Positions 8,085 to 16,774 of a stretch of 64,000 nucleotides of DNA are shown piece by piece. Both the position numbers and the translations under genes were made by a program. Each line of letters opens with the position of its first letter. Positions within the stretch are counted from its first letter, which is position 1. The notes below the pieces were generated by a model. It made no database searches, was not told the origin of the DNA, and saw only the letters and a program-made list of their open reading frames with translations. Origin of the DNA: Anoxynatronum sibiricum (GTDB lineage Bacteria; Bacillota; Clostridia; Peptostreptococcales; Tindalliaceae). The DNA lies in contig NZ_JBCITM010000005.1 of NCBI RefSeq assembly GCF_039414295.1, positions 1 through 64,000 on the forward strand. The letters run 5' to 3'.

Positions 8085-9149
8085 TTACAGGTACATGGAC
8101 AGGTTGCTTCTAAAAAGAACCACACTTTGCACATATTTGACATCTTCAATGGGTTTTTCACCCTTGATCAGATAATCCAGCAGACGCCTGGTTGCCAGGT
8201 AGGCCTGTTGATAAGGGTTTTTGTAGATGATGTTGTCGAGAATGCCCTCTTTCATATTGGCTGCATTTTCATCAAACAAGTCACTGCCAATGGCCCGCAA
8301 CTTACCTTGCAGTCCCATCTCCTGCACCAGATTACCAATCATCACACTTCCCCGGGCATTGACACTGTAAATGGCCCGGATGCTTGGATCGCTGTTGAGG
8401 TATTCCCGCATCCGCAGGGAAATCTCTTCTTCGTCTTTGTAGCCATGAACTTTGATGGTTTTCAGGTTGATATCGTTTTCCTCCATGTATGCATCAAACC
8501 CTTGAATAATGCCATAATGGGAAGGAACCATCACATCCCCGGCCCCTATGAGCACACTGCTATTTTCTGGAAGCTGTGAGCTTAACAGCTCAGCCACCAT
8601 GCGGCCTGTCACCTGATAGTTGGCCTGGACACAGCCCAATCGACCGCTGTCATACAGATCGTCACAGGTAAGCATGACTGGAATTCCCTCTTGGATGAAC
8701 TGGCGTATGGCCTGTTCGCCCCGTTCATCGTGGGCATGGCCCACGGTGATCAGCCCGTCAATTTCATGGTCATACCTTTCCAGCACCGCTGTCAGTTCAT
8801 GTCCCTGCACATTCATCGTGTTGTAATAGGGTATTTCGATGACCTGCAGGTTATAATCCTGAAGCTCCTCCATACAGTCCCGAAACCCCTGCCAGACATA
8901 GGTGTAGTAATACCGGTTCTGCTCTGTGGAGCCGGGAAAAGCCGCCACAATTCGCAGGGTTTTCCGCTTAAGAGAAGACGCCACATAGTTGGGGCGATAG
9001 CCAAACTCCCGAGCTGTCTCCAGTATTCGCTCCCGCAGTTCATCCCCTACGCCCGGCTTGCCGTTTAAGGCACGGTGTACGGTTCCTGAAGAAACGCCCA
9101 TGTTTGCTGCAATGTCTTTGATGGTGACTCGTTTGACCATTCGTTTCAC
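8085..9149 (-). CDS. LacI-family transcriptional regulator
   Basis: LacI/GalR repressor, 354 residues. The N-terminal helix-turn-helix (VTIKDIAANMGVSSGTVHRALNGKPGVGDELRERI) is followed by the hinge helix GYRPNYVASSLKRK and a periplasmic-binding-protein-like sensor domain related to sugar-binding proteins. The first in-frame start is GTG at 9149; an ATG three codons later also gives a complete HTH, and neither has a strong Shine-Dalgarno. Its own promoter and an operator lie directly upstream. It probably senses a sugar acid or a pathway intermediate and represses itself and the TRAP/dehydratase genes. Confidence 0.93.
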   Translation of the reverse strand: MKRMVKRVTIKDIAANMGVSSGTVHRALNGKPGVGDELRERILETAREFGYRPNYVASSLKRKTLRIVAAFPGSTEQNRYYYTYVWQGFRDCMEELQDYNLQVIEIPYYNTMNVQGHELTAVLERYDHEIDGLITVGHAHDERGEQAIRQFIQEGIPVMLTCDDLYDSGRLGCVQANYQVTGRMVAELLSSQLPENSSVLIGAGDVMVPSHYGIIQGFDAYMEENDINLKTIKVHGYKDEEEISLRMREYLNSDPSIRAIYSVNARGSVMIGNLVQEMGLQGKLRAIGSDLFDENAANMKEGILDNIIYKNPYQQAYLATRRLLDYLIKGEKPIEDVKYVQSVVLFRSNLSMYL

Positions 9150-9164
9150 CGCTTCACGTTTACT

Positions 9165-9174
9165 AAAACGTTTT
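9165..9174. promoter_or_regulatory. LacI-family operator O1
   Basis: Palindrome AAAACGTTTT, preceded by TTACT, located between the lacI promoter and its start codon at about +11 to +20. The position suits autorepression. The 15-base TTACTAAAACGTTTT is repeated exactly at 9429-9443. The central CG is typical of LacI/GalR-family operators. Confidence 0.7.
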
Positions 9175-9191
9175 CTTAACGTTCTGGCCTT

Positions 9192-9220
9192 ATTTTAATA
9201 TGCCTTTTTCCGCCTGTCAA
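9192..9220 (-). promoter_or_regulatory. Sigma-A promoter of lacI
   Basis: TTGACA at 9215-9220, a 17-base spacer, and TAAAAT at 9192-9197, read on the minus strand. Transcription would start near 9185, just before operator O1. Confidence 0.8.
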
Positions 9221-9433
9221 TCACTTTTTCTCAGAAAAGCAAAATAATGTTTAAAGAGTGGGAATTTTTCGTGATCACTTATTTCTCTTTTGCTTCTATG
9301 AATCCAGTATTTTCAAGCGCTCTATCCTTTTAAGCTTTTATGTTTGCGTATTCGCTGTTCTTTCGGCAAGAATAGCAGCAGTGGTTTTGACTGAATTGCA
9401 TGAATGATTAATCTATTCAACGCTTCTTTTACT

Positions 9434-9443
9434 AAAACGTTTT
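9434..9443. promoter_or_regulatory. LacI-family operator O2
   Basis: Second perfect AAAACGTTTT palindrome, 269 bases from O1 centre to centre and sharing TTACT on its left. It lies about 40 bases upstream of a plus-strand promoter (extended -10 TGGTATAGT with TATAGT at 9473-9478), so it could control the YcxB-like gene or act as an auxiliary looping operator for lacI. Confidence 0.6.
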
Positions 9444-9469
9444 AACCTCTTTTCTCCCTGTTGTCCCTG

Positions 9470-9478
9470 TGGTATAGT
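9470..9478 (+). promoter_or_regulatory. Candidate extended -10 promoter of YcxB-like gene
   Basis: TGG followed by TATAGT at 9473-9478 on the plus strand, 144 bases before the start codon at 9622. The -35 region is weak, so the call rests on the extended -10. Confidence 0.45.
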
Positions 9479-9621
9479 GAAAGCGTCATGACCTTTGTTC
9501 CAAGTCTTCTCAGCACTTTGCTCATGGATTTTACAAATCAGCAAGCAATGCCTGAAGCTGCTTTTAACTTTGTCGCTGGTCATGGCTGGCTGATTTTGGA
9601 TATGTGACAGGAGGATTTTCG

Positions 9622-10155
9622 ATGGAAAAGCCCATTGTGGTACGTACCACTGTGAATGCCCAGATTTTCCGTGATTTTAGCCATTTTAACGCTTTTCAGA
9701 TGAACCACCGGGGATTGATGCTGCTTTTCTTTCCTGTTTTTCTCATCATTCTGGGTGTGGTTCATTTGAGTACCGGCAGCCGTCTTTTTTTCTATGCGTA
9801 CTGCGGCGCCGGCCTTTTGCTTCCTCTGGCGTACCTGATCTTTTACCGGGTATCTCTGAACCGTCAAATTCGCCTTCACCACCTGGAAATGCCCCGGGTA
9901 GCCTATACGGTGACCCTTGGGCAAAAAGATGTGAAGGTGACCAGCGAAACAGAAATTACCACCTTTCAGTGGCATCAGGTATACCGGGTATTTCACCTGG
10001 AGCAGGTGTCTTACTTGTATTTGACCAAAGCCCGGGCCTTTATTCTGCCCCATGGCGATTTGCAGCAGGGAACCCCTGAGGCGCTATTCAAACTGGTGGG
10101 CGAGCAGGTGCCCCCCATTCGGGTTAAGCACAAACGCCGTCAACCAAAGGGATAG
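9622..10155 (+). CDS. YcxB-like membrane protein
   Basis: A 177-residue protein with two adjacent hydrophobic segments (about residues 25-45 and 52-70) followed by a soluble domain of about 100 residues. The domain contains HLEMPRVAYTVTLGQKDVKVTSETEITTFQWHQVYRVFHLEQVSYLYLTKARAFILPH, the pattern of the YcxB-like domain. Its function is unknown in the family. The ATG at 9622 is preceded by AGGAGG with seven bases of spacing; an in-frame GTG at 9604 lacks this. It is the only plus-strand gene in the left arm and ends just before a bidirectional terminator. Confidence 0.75.
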   Translation: MEKPIVVRTTVNAQIFRDFSHFNAFQMNHRGLMLLFFPVFLIILGVVHLSTGSRLFFYAYCGAGLLLPLAYLIFYRVSLNRQIRLHHLEMPRVAYTVTLGQKDVKVTSETEITTFQWHQVYRVFHLEQVSYLYLTKARAFILPHGDLQQGTPEALFKLVGEQVPPIRVKHKRRQPKG

Positions 10156-10197
10156 TATCCGGTGCCTGTCTTTTCACCATTCCTGTCAGATTGATTC

Positions 10198-10246
10198 AAA
10201 AAAAGCAGTGACTGCCGCCTGTTCTAAGCGGTGTCACTGCTTTTTT
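10198..10246. terminator. Bidirectional Rho-independent terminator
   Basis: Long hairpin between converging genes: A7-GCAGTGAC-x-GCCGC pairs with GCGG-x-GTCACTGC-T6. A- and T-runs flank both sides, so it can end both the YcxB-like transcript and the serS transcript. Confidence 0.9.
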
Positions 10247-10320
10247 GTCCGTTATGATGTGTCATGCCTGGTTGCCTTTACTGCGTGATTGTATGTGTCC
10301 GTGATTGCGTGATTGACCAG

Positions 10321-11601
10321 CTATTTCACGGCTATTCGCTCAACGCCGCCCATGTACCCCCGAAGCACTTCTGGAATCACCACACTGCCATCAGGCTGCT
10401 GGAAGTTTTCCAGAATCGCCGCCAGGGTGCGGCCCACTGCCAGGCCAGAACCATTGAGGGTATGAAGAAATGTGACCTTTCCACCTTCTTTGGGGCGATA
10501 GCGAATGTTGGCCCGCCGCGCCTGAAAGTCTTCAAAGTTACTGCAGGAGGAGATCTCCACATACCGATTGTAGCTGGGCATCCACACTTCCACATCGTAC
10601 TTAAAGGCAGCGGTGAAGCCCAGGTCACCCGTGGAGATTTTCACCACCCGATAAGGAATTCCCAGCTGTTTCAACACTTCCTCCGCATTGGCGGTGAGAC
10701 TTTCCAGCTCTGCATAAGAGGTTTCAGGGGTGGTGAATTTCACCATTTCCACCTTGTTGAACTGATGCTGGCGAATGAGCCCCCGGGTGTCACGACCGGC
10801 AGACCCGGCTTCTGAACGGAAACAGGGGGTATAGGCGGCGTAGCAGAGGGGCAGGGATTCTTCGGGAATGATTTCGTCCCGGTGGATGTTGGTCACCGGC
10901 ACTTCTGCCGTGGGCACCAGAAAATAGTCTTTTTGAGGCACCCGGAAGGTGTCCTCTTCAAATTTGGGCAGCTGGCCGGTGCCGGTCATGCTCTGGCGAT
11001 TCACCATAAAGGGAGGCATCAGCTCCTGGTAGCCGTGACGTTCGGTGTGAAGGTCCAGCATGAAGTTGATGAGAGCCCGTTCCAGTCTGGCTCCCAGCCC
11101 TTTATAGAGCACAAAACGGGCTCCGGTGACTTTGGCTGCCCGCTCAAAATCTAAGAGATCAAGCTCTGTTCCCAAGTCCCAATGGGCTTTGGCTTCATAT
11201 TCAAAGGTGAGAGGCGTTCCCCAGCGGCGCACTTCCACATTGTCGTCATCTGTCTCTCCCTGAGGAACATCGGGATGGGGCACATTGGGAATACGCAGCA
11301 TCATCTCATAAAGGTCGCTGTCCACCTGGGCCACGTCGCCGTCTAGCTCTTTGATACGGGCAGAAAGGTCTTTCATTTTTGCCATGATTTCGGTGGTGTC
11401 TTCCCCCTCTTTTTTCAGGCGGGGAATTTCCCGGGAAACTGCATTTTGTTCACTTTTCATCTGCTCCACTTCCTGAAGCAGGCTGCGCCGTTTTTCATCC
11501 AGCGCCACTACGGCATCCAGATCCACCTCTGCTTCTCCCCGACGTTCCATGGCTGCTTTAATGGTTTCCAGTTCATTGCGAATGCGTTTCAGATCCAACA
11601 T
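10321..11601 (-). CDS. serS: Seryl-tRNA synthetase
   Basis: Class II aminoacyl-tRNA synthetase that charges tRNA-Ser with serine, 426 residues, normal length. It has the N-terminal two-helix coiled-coil tRNA-binding arm (residues 1-110) with the MLDLKRIRNE start. The class II catalytic core includes the PCFRSEAGSAGRDTRGLIRQHQFNKVEMV motif 2 region and the motif 3 segment NGSGLAVGRTLAAILENFQ. AGGAGG lies seven bases before the ATG. It is preceded by a full T-box leader that senses uncharged tRNA-Ser, and is transcribed alone up to the shared terminator. Confidence 0.98.
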   Translation of the reverse strand: MLDLKRIRNELETIKAAMERRGEAEVDLDAVVALDEKRRSLLQEVEQMKSEQNAVSREIPRLKKEGEDTTEIMAKMKDLSARIKELDGDVAQVDSDLYEMMLRIPNVPHPDVPQGETDDDNVEVRRWGTPLTFEYEAKAHWDLGTELDLLDFERAAKVTGARFVLYKGLGARLERALINFMLDLHTERHGYQELMPPFMVNRQSMTGTGQLPKFEEDTFRVPQKDYFLVPTAEVPVTNIHRDEIIPEESLPLCYAAYTPCFRSEAGSAGRDTRGLIRQHQFNKVEMVKFTTPETSYAELESLTANAEEVLKQLGIPYRVVKISTGDLGFTAAFKYDVEVWMPSYNRYVEISSCSNFEDFQARRANIRYRPKEGGKVTFLHTLNGSGLAVGRTLAAILENFQQPDGSVVIPEVLRGYMGGVERIAVK

Positions 11602-11721
11602 CTCAATTCCTCCTCATCTTTATTTAGCTCTTTTTCTTTTTTGTCTTCTCTTTTCATTCTAACTTCATTCTTTTCTTTTTTGCCTCCGGCATTTCTTCTC
11701 TTTTTTTCTTTTTTTATCGTA

Positions 11722-12067
11722 CAAAAAAACCTTCATCCCCGGTGAAAGGGACGAAGGTTCATACTCCGCGTTGCCACCCTGATTGACTGTTTCACATGAA
11801 ACAATCCACTCAACAGACGGGATAACGGCTGTCTGGGCCGGCGGCGCTTGGCGGCCATCGATTGACACAAGTGTCTTCTACGGCTGTTCACGCAACAGTT
11901 CCGAACTGGATTCGACTGAATGCACCACCGTCTTCCACCACCGACGGCTCTCTGAAGGTTTCTCACAGTCTACTGGGTTCTTCTTCACTTTTTCATATGT
12001 TTTTTTCATTGCTCTTCATTTGCTTTTGTCTTCTCAATTCACCAGCATGCTCAGCCGTACCTTTGAT
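11722..12067 (-). promoter_or_regulatory. T-box riboswitch leader of serS
   Basis: On the minus strand the diagnostic T-box AGGGTGGCAACGCGG lies at 11766-11780, directly before a terminator hairpin (11730-11760, stem ACCTTCGTCCC with its complement) and a T-run. A stem I region around 11925-11960 carries AGAGAGCC and GGTGGTGGAA-like elements. A UCC serine codon at 11908-11910, set in a GAAUCC context, is the likely specifier. Uncharged tRNA-Ser would stabilise the antiterminator and allow serS transcription. A parS-like palindrome lies inside the leader at 11788-11803. Confidence 0.93.
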
Positions 12068-12073
12068 CAAGTT

Positions 12074-12102
12074 ATTGTATCACAGCTATCTTCACTTGAC
12101 AA
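12074..12102 (-). promoter_or_regulatory. Sigma-A promoter of the serS leader
   Basis: TTGTCA at 12097-12102, 17-base spacer, TACAAT at 12074-12079 on the minus strand. The predicted start near 12067 gives a leader of about 345 bases before the terminator, long enough for a complete T-box. Confidence 0.85.
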
Positions 12103-12219
12103 CCTGTTCGGCTTCCGTTTGTACGACTTTCGTTTTTCTGCAGGTCCATCCCTGCCGATGGTTCCACGATTTTGCTGTTTCGGCTGTTTCAGTTGATTTG
12201 GCTGTTTCGACTGTTTTGG

Positions 12220-12639
12220 CTATTTCAGTTCTTTTGCCTGCGCCACAATTTCAGCTTCTTTTGCGTCAACCACTTCTGGCGTGGTCAATCCGTGGGGCAC
12301 TTTGTTTCCCGCTTCATCAACGCTGACAAAGGTGATGAACCCATCCACCAGAAGATCGTTGGTTTTTTCATCCACCACACTGGCGTAGACGGTGATGCTG
12401 GTACGACCGGTGAGCACCACTTTGCTGTCAATGAGAATAATACTGCCATTACGCACCGGTTTGAAAAAACGGAAGCCGTGAACTTTAAGGCACACAATGC
12501 CTTCTGGTTTTCCGTACTGGCTGGCTGCCGCCACAAAAGATGCTTCCACAAACCATTCTGCCATTCTGCCGGCAAAAAGAGTGCCGTGATGGTTCAAATC
12601 TTCACTTTTCACCAAATGGTGAATCAGATGACTTTTCAT
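12220..12639 (-). CDS. Hot-dog acyl-CoA thioesterase
   Basis: A 139-residue single hot-dog-fold protein of the acyl-CoA hydrolase (YciA/BFIT-like) group, likely hydrolysing acyl-CoA to free acid and CoA in the cytoplasm. The segment LNHHGTLFAGRMAEWFVEASFVAA matches the N..GTLFGG..M.W.D family signature, with Gly-Arg in place of Gly-Gly. The start at 12639 is chosen because GGAGG lies eight bases upstream; an in-frame ATG at 12663 lacks a site. The last residues are Ala/Glu/Lys-rich. No functional link to its neighbours is visible. Confidence 0.85.
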   Translation of the reverse strand: MKSHLIHHLVKSEDLNHHGTLFAGRMAEWFVEASFVAAASQYGKPEGIVCLKVHGFRFFKPVRNGSIILIDSKVVLTGRTSITVYASVVDEKTNDLLVDGFITFVSVDEAGNKVPHGLTTPEVVDAKEAEIVAQAKELK

Positions 12640-12775
12640 AAGGGTTCCTCCTTCGATTTTCATTATTCGTTGGTTATTCTCACTGTATACCCATTTTCTG
12701 GATATCTATTAATGATTTTTAATGAAAATCGTCGAAGAATTGGGTTAGGTTGGTGCTGGTCGGTACATGAAGTTT

Positions 12776-15622
12776 CTATTCTTGTGATTGTGCTTCCAGG
12801 GCATTTAAAATTTGTTCCAATCGTGCCAGGGCTTCCCCATAGGCGGCCCAATCTCCCTCCTGGGAGGCCTGCTGGGCGTTTTCGAAGGTGCTGTTGGCAG
12901 CTTGAATTAGGATTTCTGTAGAAGCTTCTGACAAATCAGCCGGCAACGTTATTTCCGGTGATGGCGTGTCGCCAGGTGCGCCTGGGGCAGCAGGGGTTTC
13001 TTCCGGTGCCGAGGGCTGATCATCTGGTGATGAAGGCGTTCCCGTGCCACTTTCTGGAATGGTGGGTGTCCCGGCCCCAAAGAGGCGGGTCAGGGCTTCT
13101 TCAAGAGTGCTTTCCATGACAATGTCGTCTCCAAAGGCAGCGATGACCTGCTTCACCTCTGGCGGGCTGTCGGAATTGGAAGCCTGGATGTACAGGGGCT
13201 CAATGTAGAGGAAGGAGTTGTTCATGGGAATCACCAACAGGTTCCCCCGAATCACCTGAGAGCCACCTTCTCCCCACAGGGTGAGGCTCTGTGAGATAAC
13301 TTCATTCTGATCAATACGGGCCTCTATCTGCATGGGTCCGTAAATGTTTTGGTCTTTGGGCAGCTGGTAAAGCACCAGTTCACCATAATGCTCCCCGTCG
13401 TTTCGGGCCATGAGAAGGGCAATCATGTTGTTCAGCCGGTTGGGGGTGTAGGGAACGGATAGCACGAACTCCTCCCTGTTTTCTCCCGGCATTTTGAAAA
13501 TCATGTACTGAGACTCCACATTTTGAGACTGACCGGCATAGCGCTCCTGGGCAATGTTCCACAGGTCTTCGTCCAGATAGAACACAGAGGGGTTGGCCAT
13601 GTGGTAACGCTCATAAACGATGGTTTGCAGATCAAAGAGCTCCTGAGGATAACGAATGTGTTTGTGTAAGCCTTCCGGCAGGGCTTCCAGAGGCTGGAAC
13701 AGGCCGGGAAAAATATTGGCATAGGTTTGAATCACCGGATCTTGCACATCGGCAATATAGAAGTTGACGTCGCCTTCATAGGCATCCACCATGACCTTCA
13801 CCGAATTACGCATGTAATTGTAGTCTCCCCGCAGGCGGCTGTTGTAATCCTGGTTCAGGTAGGGGGTGGCGTAGGGATACTTGTCATGAATGGTAAAGGC
13901 GTCGATGATCCAGACTAACCGTCCCTCATGGATCACCAGATAAGGGTCTTCATCATACAACAGGAAGGGGGCAATTTTTCTCACCCGTTCTTCAATGTTT
14001 CTGTCAAAAATGATGCGGCTCTCGCCGGAAATACTGCCGGAAACAAACAGCCGGGCACTCCGTTCCCGCAGGGCGTAAAGCAGACGGTTGAAGCCATTCA
14101 AGGGAATACCGGCGGTTCCTTCATACATGGTTTCTGCATTGTCTTCCCCCATGGGGTAGTCAAACTCCATTTCGCCGGTGTTCACCACAATGTAATGATT
14201 GGTAAGTTCTCCAAAATAGATCTCCGGCCGGGTGATCTCCAGATCAGTGGTGCTTACGGGGGGAATGTTGCGAATAAACAGCTCTGGCTGCCCCTGAGGG
14301 GTGATGGCATTCACCGGTGACACCACTGCGCCATAACCATGGGTGTATTTCAGATGCATGTTCAGCCAGGTTTTGGCGGATTCGCTGATGCGTTCCATGT
14401 TCAGTTCCCTGGCGGCAGTAAACACCTGTCGGTATTCGCCGTCAATGTGGTAGCGGTCAATGTCCACGTCTGTGAACTGGTAATAGGGGCGAATGGCCTG
14501 CAGCTGGTTGTAGCTGAGGAGGGCTGGCCGGTAGTCATTGATACGGATGTTTTTCACTGTTTCCGGGTTGGCTTCCAGGTCTTCCCGGGTGAGGTTATAG
14601 TCAATGTCAAATTTTTCTTCCCGCACATTGTCTAATCCATAGGCCATGCGGGTGTATGCGATGTTTTGATTAATATAGGGCGTCTCCCGGGCCAGCACAT
14701 TGGGTTCCACCACAAAACGCTCCACTCCGGCAGAGGCAATGCCTCCCACCACTGTCACCAGCACCAGCAGCACCGGGCCTGCCACCATCAGCTTGTATTT
14801 GCGGCCATAAAATCCCACCAGCAGCAATACGCCGCCGGCAAAACTCACCAGGGCTTTGATGCGGTACAGGGGCAGACCCACGGCCATATCAGTATAGCCG
14901 GCGCCATAAATGGCCCCCTGTGGAGAGTAGAGGAGCTGGTAAATACTGAGTAGATACCGAAGGGTGAGGATGGCAAAAAAAATCACACCCAGGGTTACCA
15001 TCTGGCGGGTGGCAAAAGCCAAAAACCGTTTCATCGTGTCTTTCCAGGGATTGGTCCCTTCTTCCACCTGAATCAGGGTGGGCCGGCGGGCAGCCAGCAT
15101 GAACAAATAGAAAAAGAAAGTAACCACCACCACGGTGAAAATCAATGAAATCAGTGTGTCCAGTCCTTGCATCAAGAGGGGCCAGGTGAAGAAATAATAG
15201 GCGATGTCTTTTCCAAAAACCGGGTCTTCCACGCCAAAGGGAACCTGATGGCGAAACTCCAGAATCTGCCACCAGAAACGTCCCACGGTGTTCATGGCTG
15301 TATAAAGGCCCAGCACCACCGCCGGCAGCAGCAGCCATCGGTTGATTTGCTTGTCTGACAGGGTTACTTGGGTGGCACCGGTCTGTTTCTCGTACCTTTT
15401 CTTGAGTACCCGAAAATATGCATAAAAGAGAATGCCTGCCACAATAAACACAGGGATCCCCAACGTCATCTGAGTACGCAGCCGGGTGAGAAACACGCCG
15501 GTGTATCCCAAATCGGCAAACCACTGGTATTCGGTGATGAAATGGACCAGCTGGCTGGTGAAAAGCAGCACCACCACCACCAGGGCCGCCACCCCTCCCA
15601 GTATTTTTCGAATGCGGTTCAT
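12776..15622 (-). CDS. UPF0182 family large membrane protein
   Basis: A 948-residue protein of the UPF0182 family, common in Firmicutes, actinobacteria and cyanobacteria, with no established function. The first 320 residues hold about seven hydrophobic helices, including the family-typical YQWFADLGYTGVFLTRL. A large extracellular part follows, with NINNIR-like NIRINDYRPAL, YGAVVSPVN and FPGLFQPLEALPEGLHKHIRYP. The C-terminus carries a Pro/Ser/Thr/Glu-rich linker near residues 860-895, then a short helical tail. AAGGGAG precedes the ATG. It appears monocistronic. Confidence 0.9.
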   Translation of the reverse strand: MNRIRKILGGVAALVVVVLLFTSQLVHFITEYQWFADLGYTGVFLTRLRTQMTLGIPVFIVAGILFYAYFRVLKKRYEKQTGATQVTLSDKQINRWLLLPAVVLGLYTAMNTVGRFWWQILEFRHQVPFGVEDPVFGKDIAYYFFTWPLLMQGLDTLISLIFTVVVVTFFFYLFMLAARRPTLIQVEEGTNPWKDTMKRFLAFATRQMVTLGVIFFAILTLRYLLSIYQLLYSPQGAIYGAGYTDMAVGLPLYRIKALVSFAGGVLLLVGFYGRKYKLMVAGPVLLVLVTVVGGIASAGVERFVVEPNVLARETPYINQNIAYTRMAYGLDNVREEKFDIDYNLTREDLEANPETVKNIRINDYRPALLSYNQLQAIRPYYQFTDVDIDRYHIDGEYRQVFTAARELNMERISESAKTWLNMHLKYTHGYGAVVSPVNAITPQGQPELFIRNIPPVSTTDLEITRPEIYFGELTNHYIVVNTGEMEFDYPMGEDNAETMYEGTAGIPLNGFNRLLYALRERSARLFVSGSISGESRIIFDRNIEERVRKIAPFLLYDEDPYLVIHEGRLVWIIDAFTIHDKYPYATPYLNQDYNSRLRGDYNYMRNSVKVMVDAYEGDVNFYIADVQDPVIQTYANIFPGLFQPLEALPEGLHKHIRYPQELFDLQTIVYERYHMANPSVFYLDEDLWNIAQERYAGQSQNVESQYMIFKMPGENREEFVLSVPYTPNRLNNMIALLMARNDGEHYGELVLYQLPKDQNIYGPMQIEARIDQNEVISQSLTLWGEGGSQVIRGNLLVIPMNNSFLYIEPLYIQASNSDSPPEVKQVIAAFGDDIVMESTLEEALTRLFGAGTPTIPESGTGTPSSPDDQPSAPEETPAAPGAPGDTPSPEITLPADLSEASTEILIQAANSTFENAQQASQEGDWAAYGEALARLEQILNALEAQSQE

Positions 15623-15936
15623 TTGAAAAACTCCCTTCTCTGATCATCCGCTGAAATGACTGGATGAACACCTTTTTCTGAGTGATTTCTCACTGAGCTC
15701 CCTTGATCTAATCGTTCTGATCAACGTCACCCCTGTTTTCGATTTCATTGATTCATTTCGCTTGTTCTCATCATCATTTACACTTTATCACATCAACATG
15801 AACTGTTGATGAAATGGTGTTGCTAAACAAGACGTTCTTTTCCCGTAAATGTTTTCTTTCAATCCTCCCGGATTTCTCCCGGATTTGAAGCGCTGCTATC
15901 TATTAATGCCTGAAGATGACCGGTGATGACTGAAGA
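15623..15936. other. Spacer upstream of the UPF0182 gene
   Basis: No gene was found. It contains a perfect seven-base inverted repeat CATCAAC/GTTGATG at 15791-15811 without a T-run. No convincing promoter for the UPF0182 gene was identified. Confidence 0.35.
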
Positions 15937-15969
15937 AAAGGCACCGGGCATTTTCTGCCGGGTGCCTTT
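15937..15969 (-). terminator. Terminator of the rsbV-rsbW-sigma operon
   Basis: Stem of 13 pairs with one mismatch, GGCACC-x-GGCA type, loop of about five bases and TTTTCTT on the minus strand. It overlaps the stop codon of the sigma-factor gene, so transcription ends immediately after it. Confidence 0.88.
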
Positions 15970-16774
15970 ATTGCATGGTCCGTTTAAATTCTTTCTTGAA
16001 TTTTTCGATGATTTTCTTTTCCATTCGGGAAACCGTCATCTGTGATACATTCAGAGACATGGCCACCTGCATCTGGGTCTGGTTTTCGAAGAAGCGGTCT
16101 TTCAGCACCTTGCGCTCCACCTGATTCAATTTTTCCATGGCCTGCAGAATGAAATCCCGGTTTTCAATGAAGTCAAACATTTTGTCGGTTTCACCGATGA
16201 GATCCATGAACTGAATGTCTTTGTCTTCCCCTTCGTTGTCGTAGGTGAGGTCAAGAGACTTGGGGGTGTATACCTGGTTGGCTTCCATGGCTTCGATGAT
16301 TTCTTCCTCAGAGCAATTCAGGTACTCGGCGATATCTTTTATTTTGGGGGTTCGCTGTAACTGTTGTTGTAGAATACTTTTGGTGGTATTGATTTTTTTC
16401 GACAGTTCTTGAATGCGCCGGGGTACCCGGATGGACCAGCCTTTGTCACGAAAGTACTTTTTGATTTCACCGATGATGGTGGGAGTGGCAAAACTGGAAA
16501 ACTCATAGCCCCGGTCAACATCAAAGCGCTCGATGGCATAGATCAGGCCGAGGGAAGCCACCTGGTAGATGTCTTCGTAATCGATGCCTTTGTTGATATA
16601 CTTTCTGGAGAGTATTTCGGCGATAAACAGGTAGCGCCTTACCAGTTCATTTCGGATTTTCACATCCCGGTTTTCCCGGTAGACCAGGAACAGTTCTTTA
16701 TCATTCAGTGTGTCAAGGGAAAGATGGCGGCCCGGGTCTGACGGAGAGTGATTGGCGGTGGATGGTGTCGTCAT
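15968..16774 (-). CDS. sigB: SigB/SigF-type alternative sigma factor
   Basis: Sigma-70 group 3 factor of 268 residues. Region 2 is seen in LFIAEILSRKYINKGIDYEDIYQVASLGLIYAIERFDVDRGYEFSSFATPTIIGEIKKYFRD. Region 3 follows in VPRRIQELSKKI. The region 4 helix-turn-helix is TQMQVAMSLNVSQMTVSRMEKKIIEKFK. It directs RNA polymerase to stress or development genes and is held inactive by the anti-sigma factor encoded just upstream; the genes overlap by one base (TGATG). The order anti-anti-sigma, anti-sigma, sigma also fits spoIIA (sporulation sigma-F), so sigB is the preferred but not certain name. Confidence 0.85.
   Translation of the reverse strand: MTTPSTANHSPSDPGRHLSLDTLNDKELFLVYRENRDVKIRNELVRRYLFIAEILSRKYINKGIDYEDIYQVASLGLIYAIERFDVDRGYEFSSFATPTIIGEIKKYFRDKGWSIRVPRRIQELSKKINTTKSILQQQLQRTPKIKDIAEYLNCSEEEIIEAMEANQVYTPKSLDLTYDNEGEDKDIQFMDLIGETDKMFDFIENRDFILQAMEKLNQVERKVLKDRFFENQTQMQVAMSLNVSQMTVSRMEKKIIEKFKKEFKRTMQ

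Noticed and set aside
12220..12663. Longer thioesterase with start at 12663
   Set aside because: The upstream ATG has no ribosome-binding site, while GGAGG lies at the right distance from the ATG at 12639.
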